From Coriobacteriales bacterium (GTDB taxonomy: Bacteria > Actinomycetota > Coriobacteriia > Coriobacteriales > UBA8131): a DNA stretch of 5,233 bases. This document shows, one piece after another, positions 5,211-5,233 of the stretch. The notes beneath the pieces are model-generated. The model saw nothing but the letters and a program-made list of their open reading frames with translations, had not been told where the DNA came from and did no database searches. Positions within the stretch are counted from its first letter, which is position 1. Every line of letters starts with the position of its first letter. The stretch is taken from contig JAISMZ010000283.1 of assembly GCA_031276475.1 (NCBI GenBank), positions 1 through 5,233 of the forward strand. The letters are read 5' to 3'. The position numbers and the translations under genes were made by a program.

Positions 5211-5233
5211 CACGACTCCAAACGGGATGCCGG

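Overview
The window joins a conserved high-GC bacterial chromosome segment (1 to about 2350) to what looks like the integrase end of an integrated genetic element (about 2350 to 5233). By eye, cysS runs at roughly 60-70 % GC and the integrase at a similar level. The protease gene at 3792-4913 is near 48 %. The GC content, the cysS-rlmB gene pair, a tRNA with encoded CCA and the type of interspersed repeat at the right edge suggest a Gram-positive high-GC bacterium. My guess is an actinomycete-phylum gut anaerobe of the Coriobacteriia type, but the lineage is not proven by this sequence.

Left block, plus strand: cysS (cysteinyl-tRNA synthetase) overlaps by four bases (ATGA) a SpoU-family RNA 2'-O-ribose methyltransferase, which resembles RlmB without its N-terminal domain. 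A tRNA-Thr(TGT) gene follows, with a plausible promoter in front and a clear intrinsic terminator behind. All three serve translation or RNA maturation.

Junction: directly after the tRNA terminator come short tandem repeats (10-bp and 11-bp periods sharing TTTCGGGA). Then comes a tyrosine recombinase gene on the minus strand, reading towards the tRNA. This is the classic layout of an element integrated at a tRNA 3' end. The second attachment site is not in the window.

Right block, minus strand: upstream of the integrase lies a two-gene unit. It holds a 373-residue SDH-family Clp-fold serine proteinase and, overlapping its stop by ATGA, a 67-residue basic protein with a near-perfect ribosome binding site. 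The small protein matches no family I know. This translationally coupled protease and small-protein pair is the most interesting candidate for something undescribed. The last 320 bases hold no convincing gene. They contain a tandem array of imperfect palindromes of REP/MITE character and possibly the worn remnant of a coding sequence.
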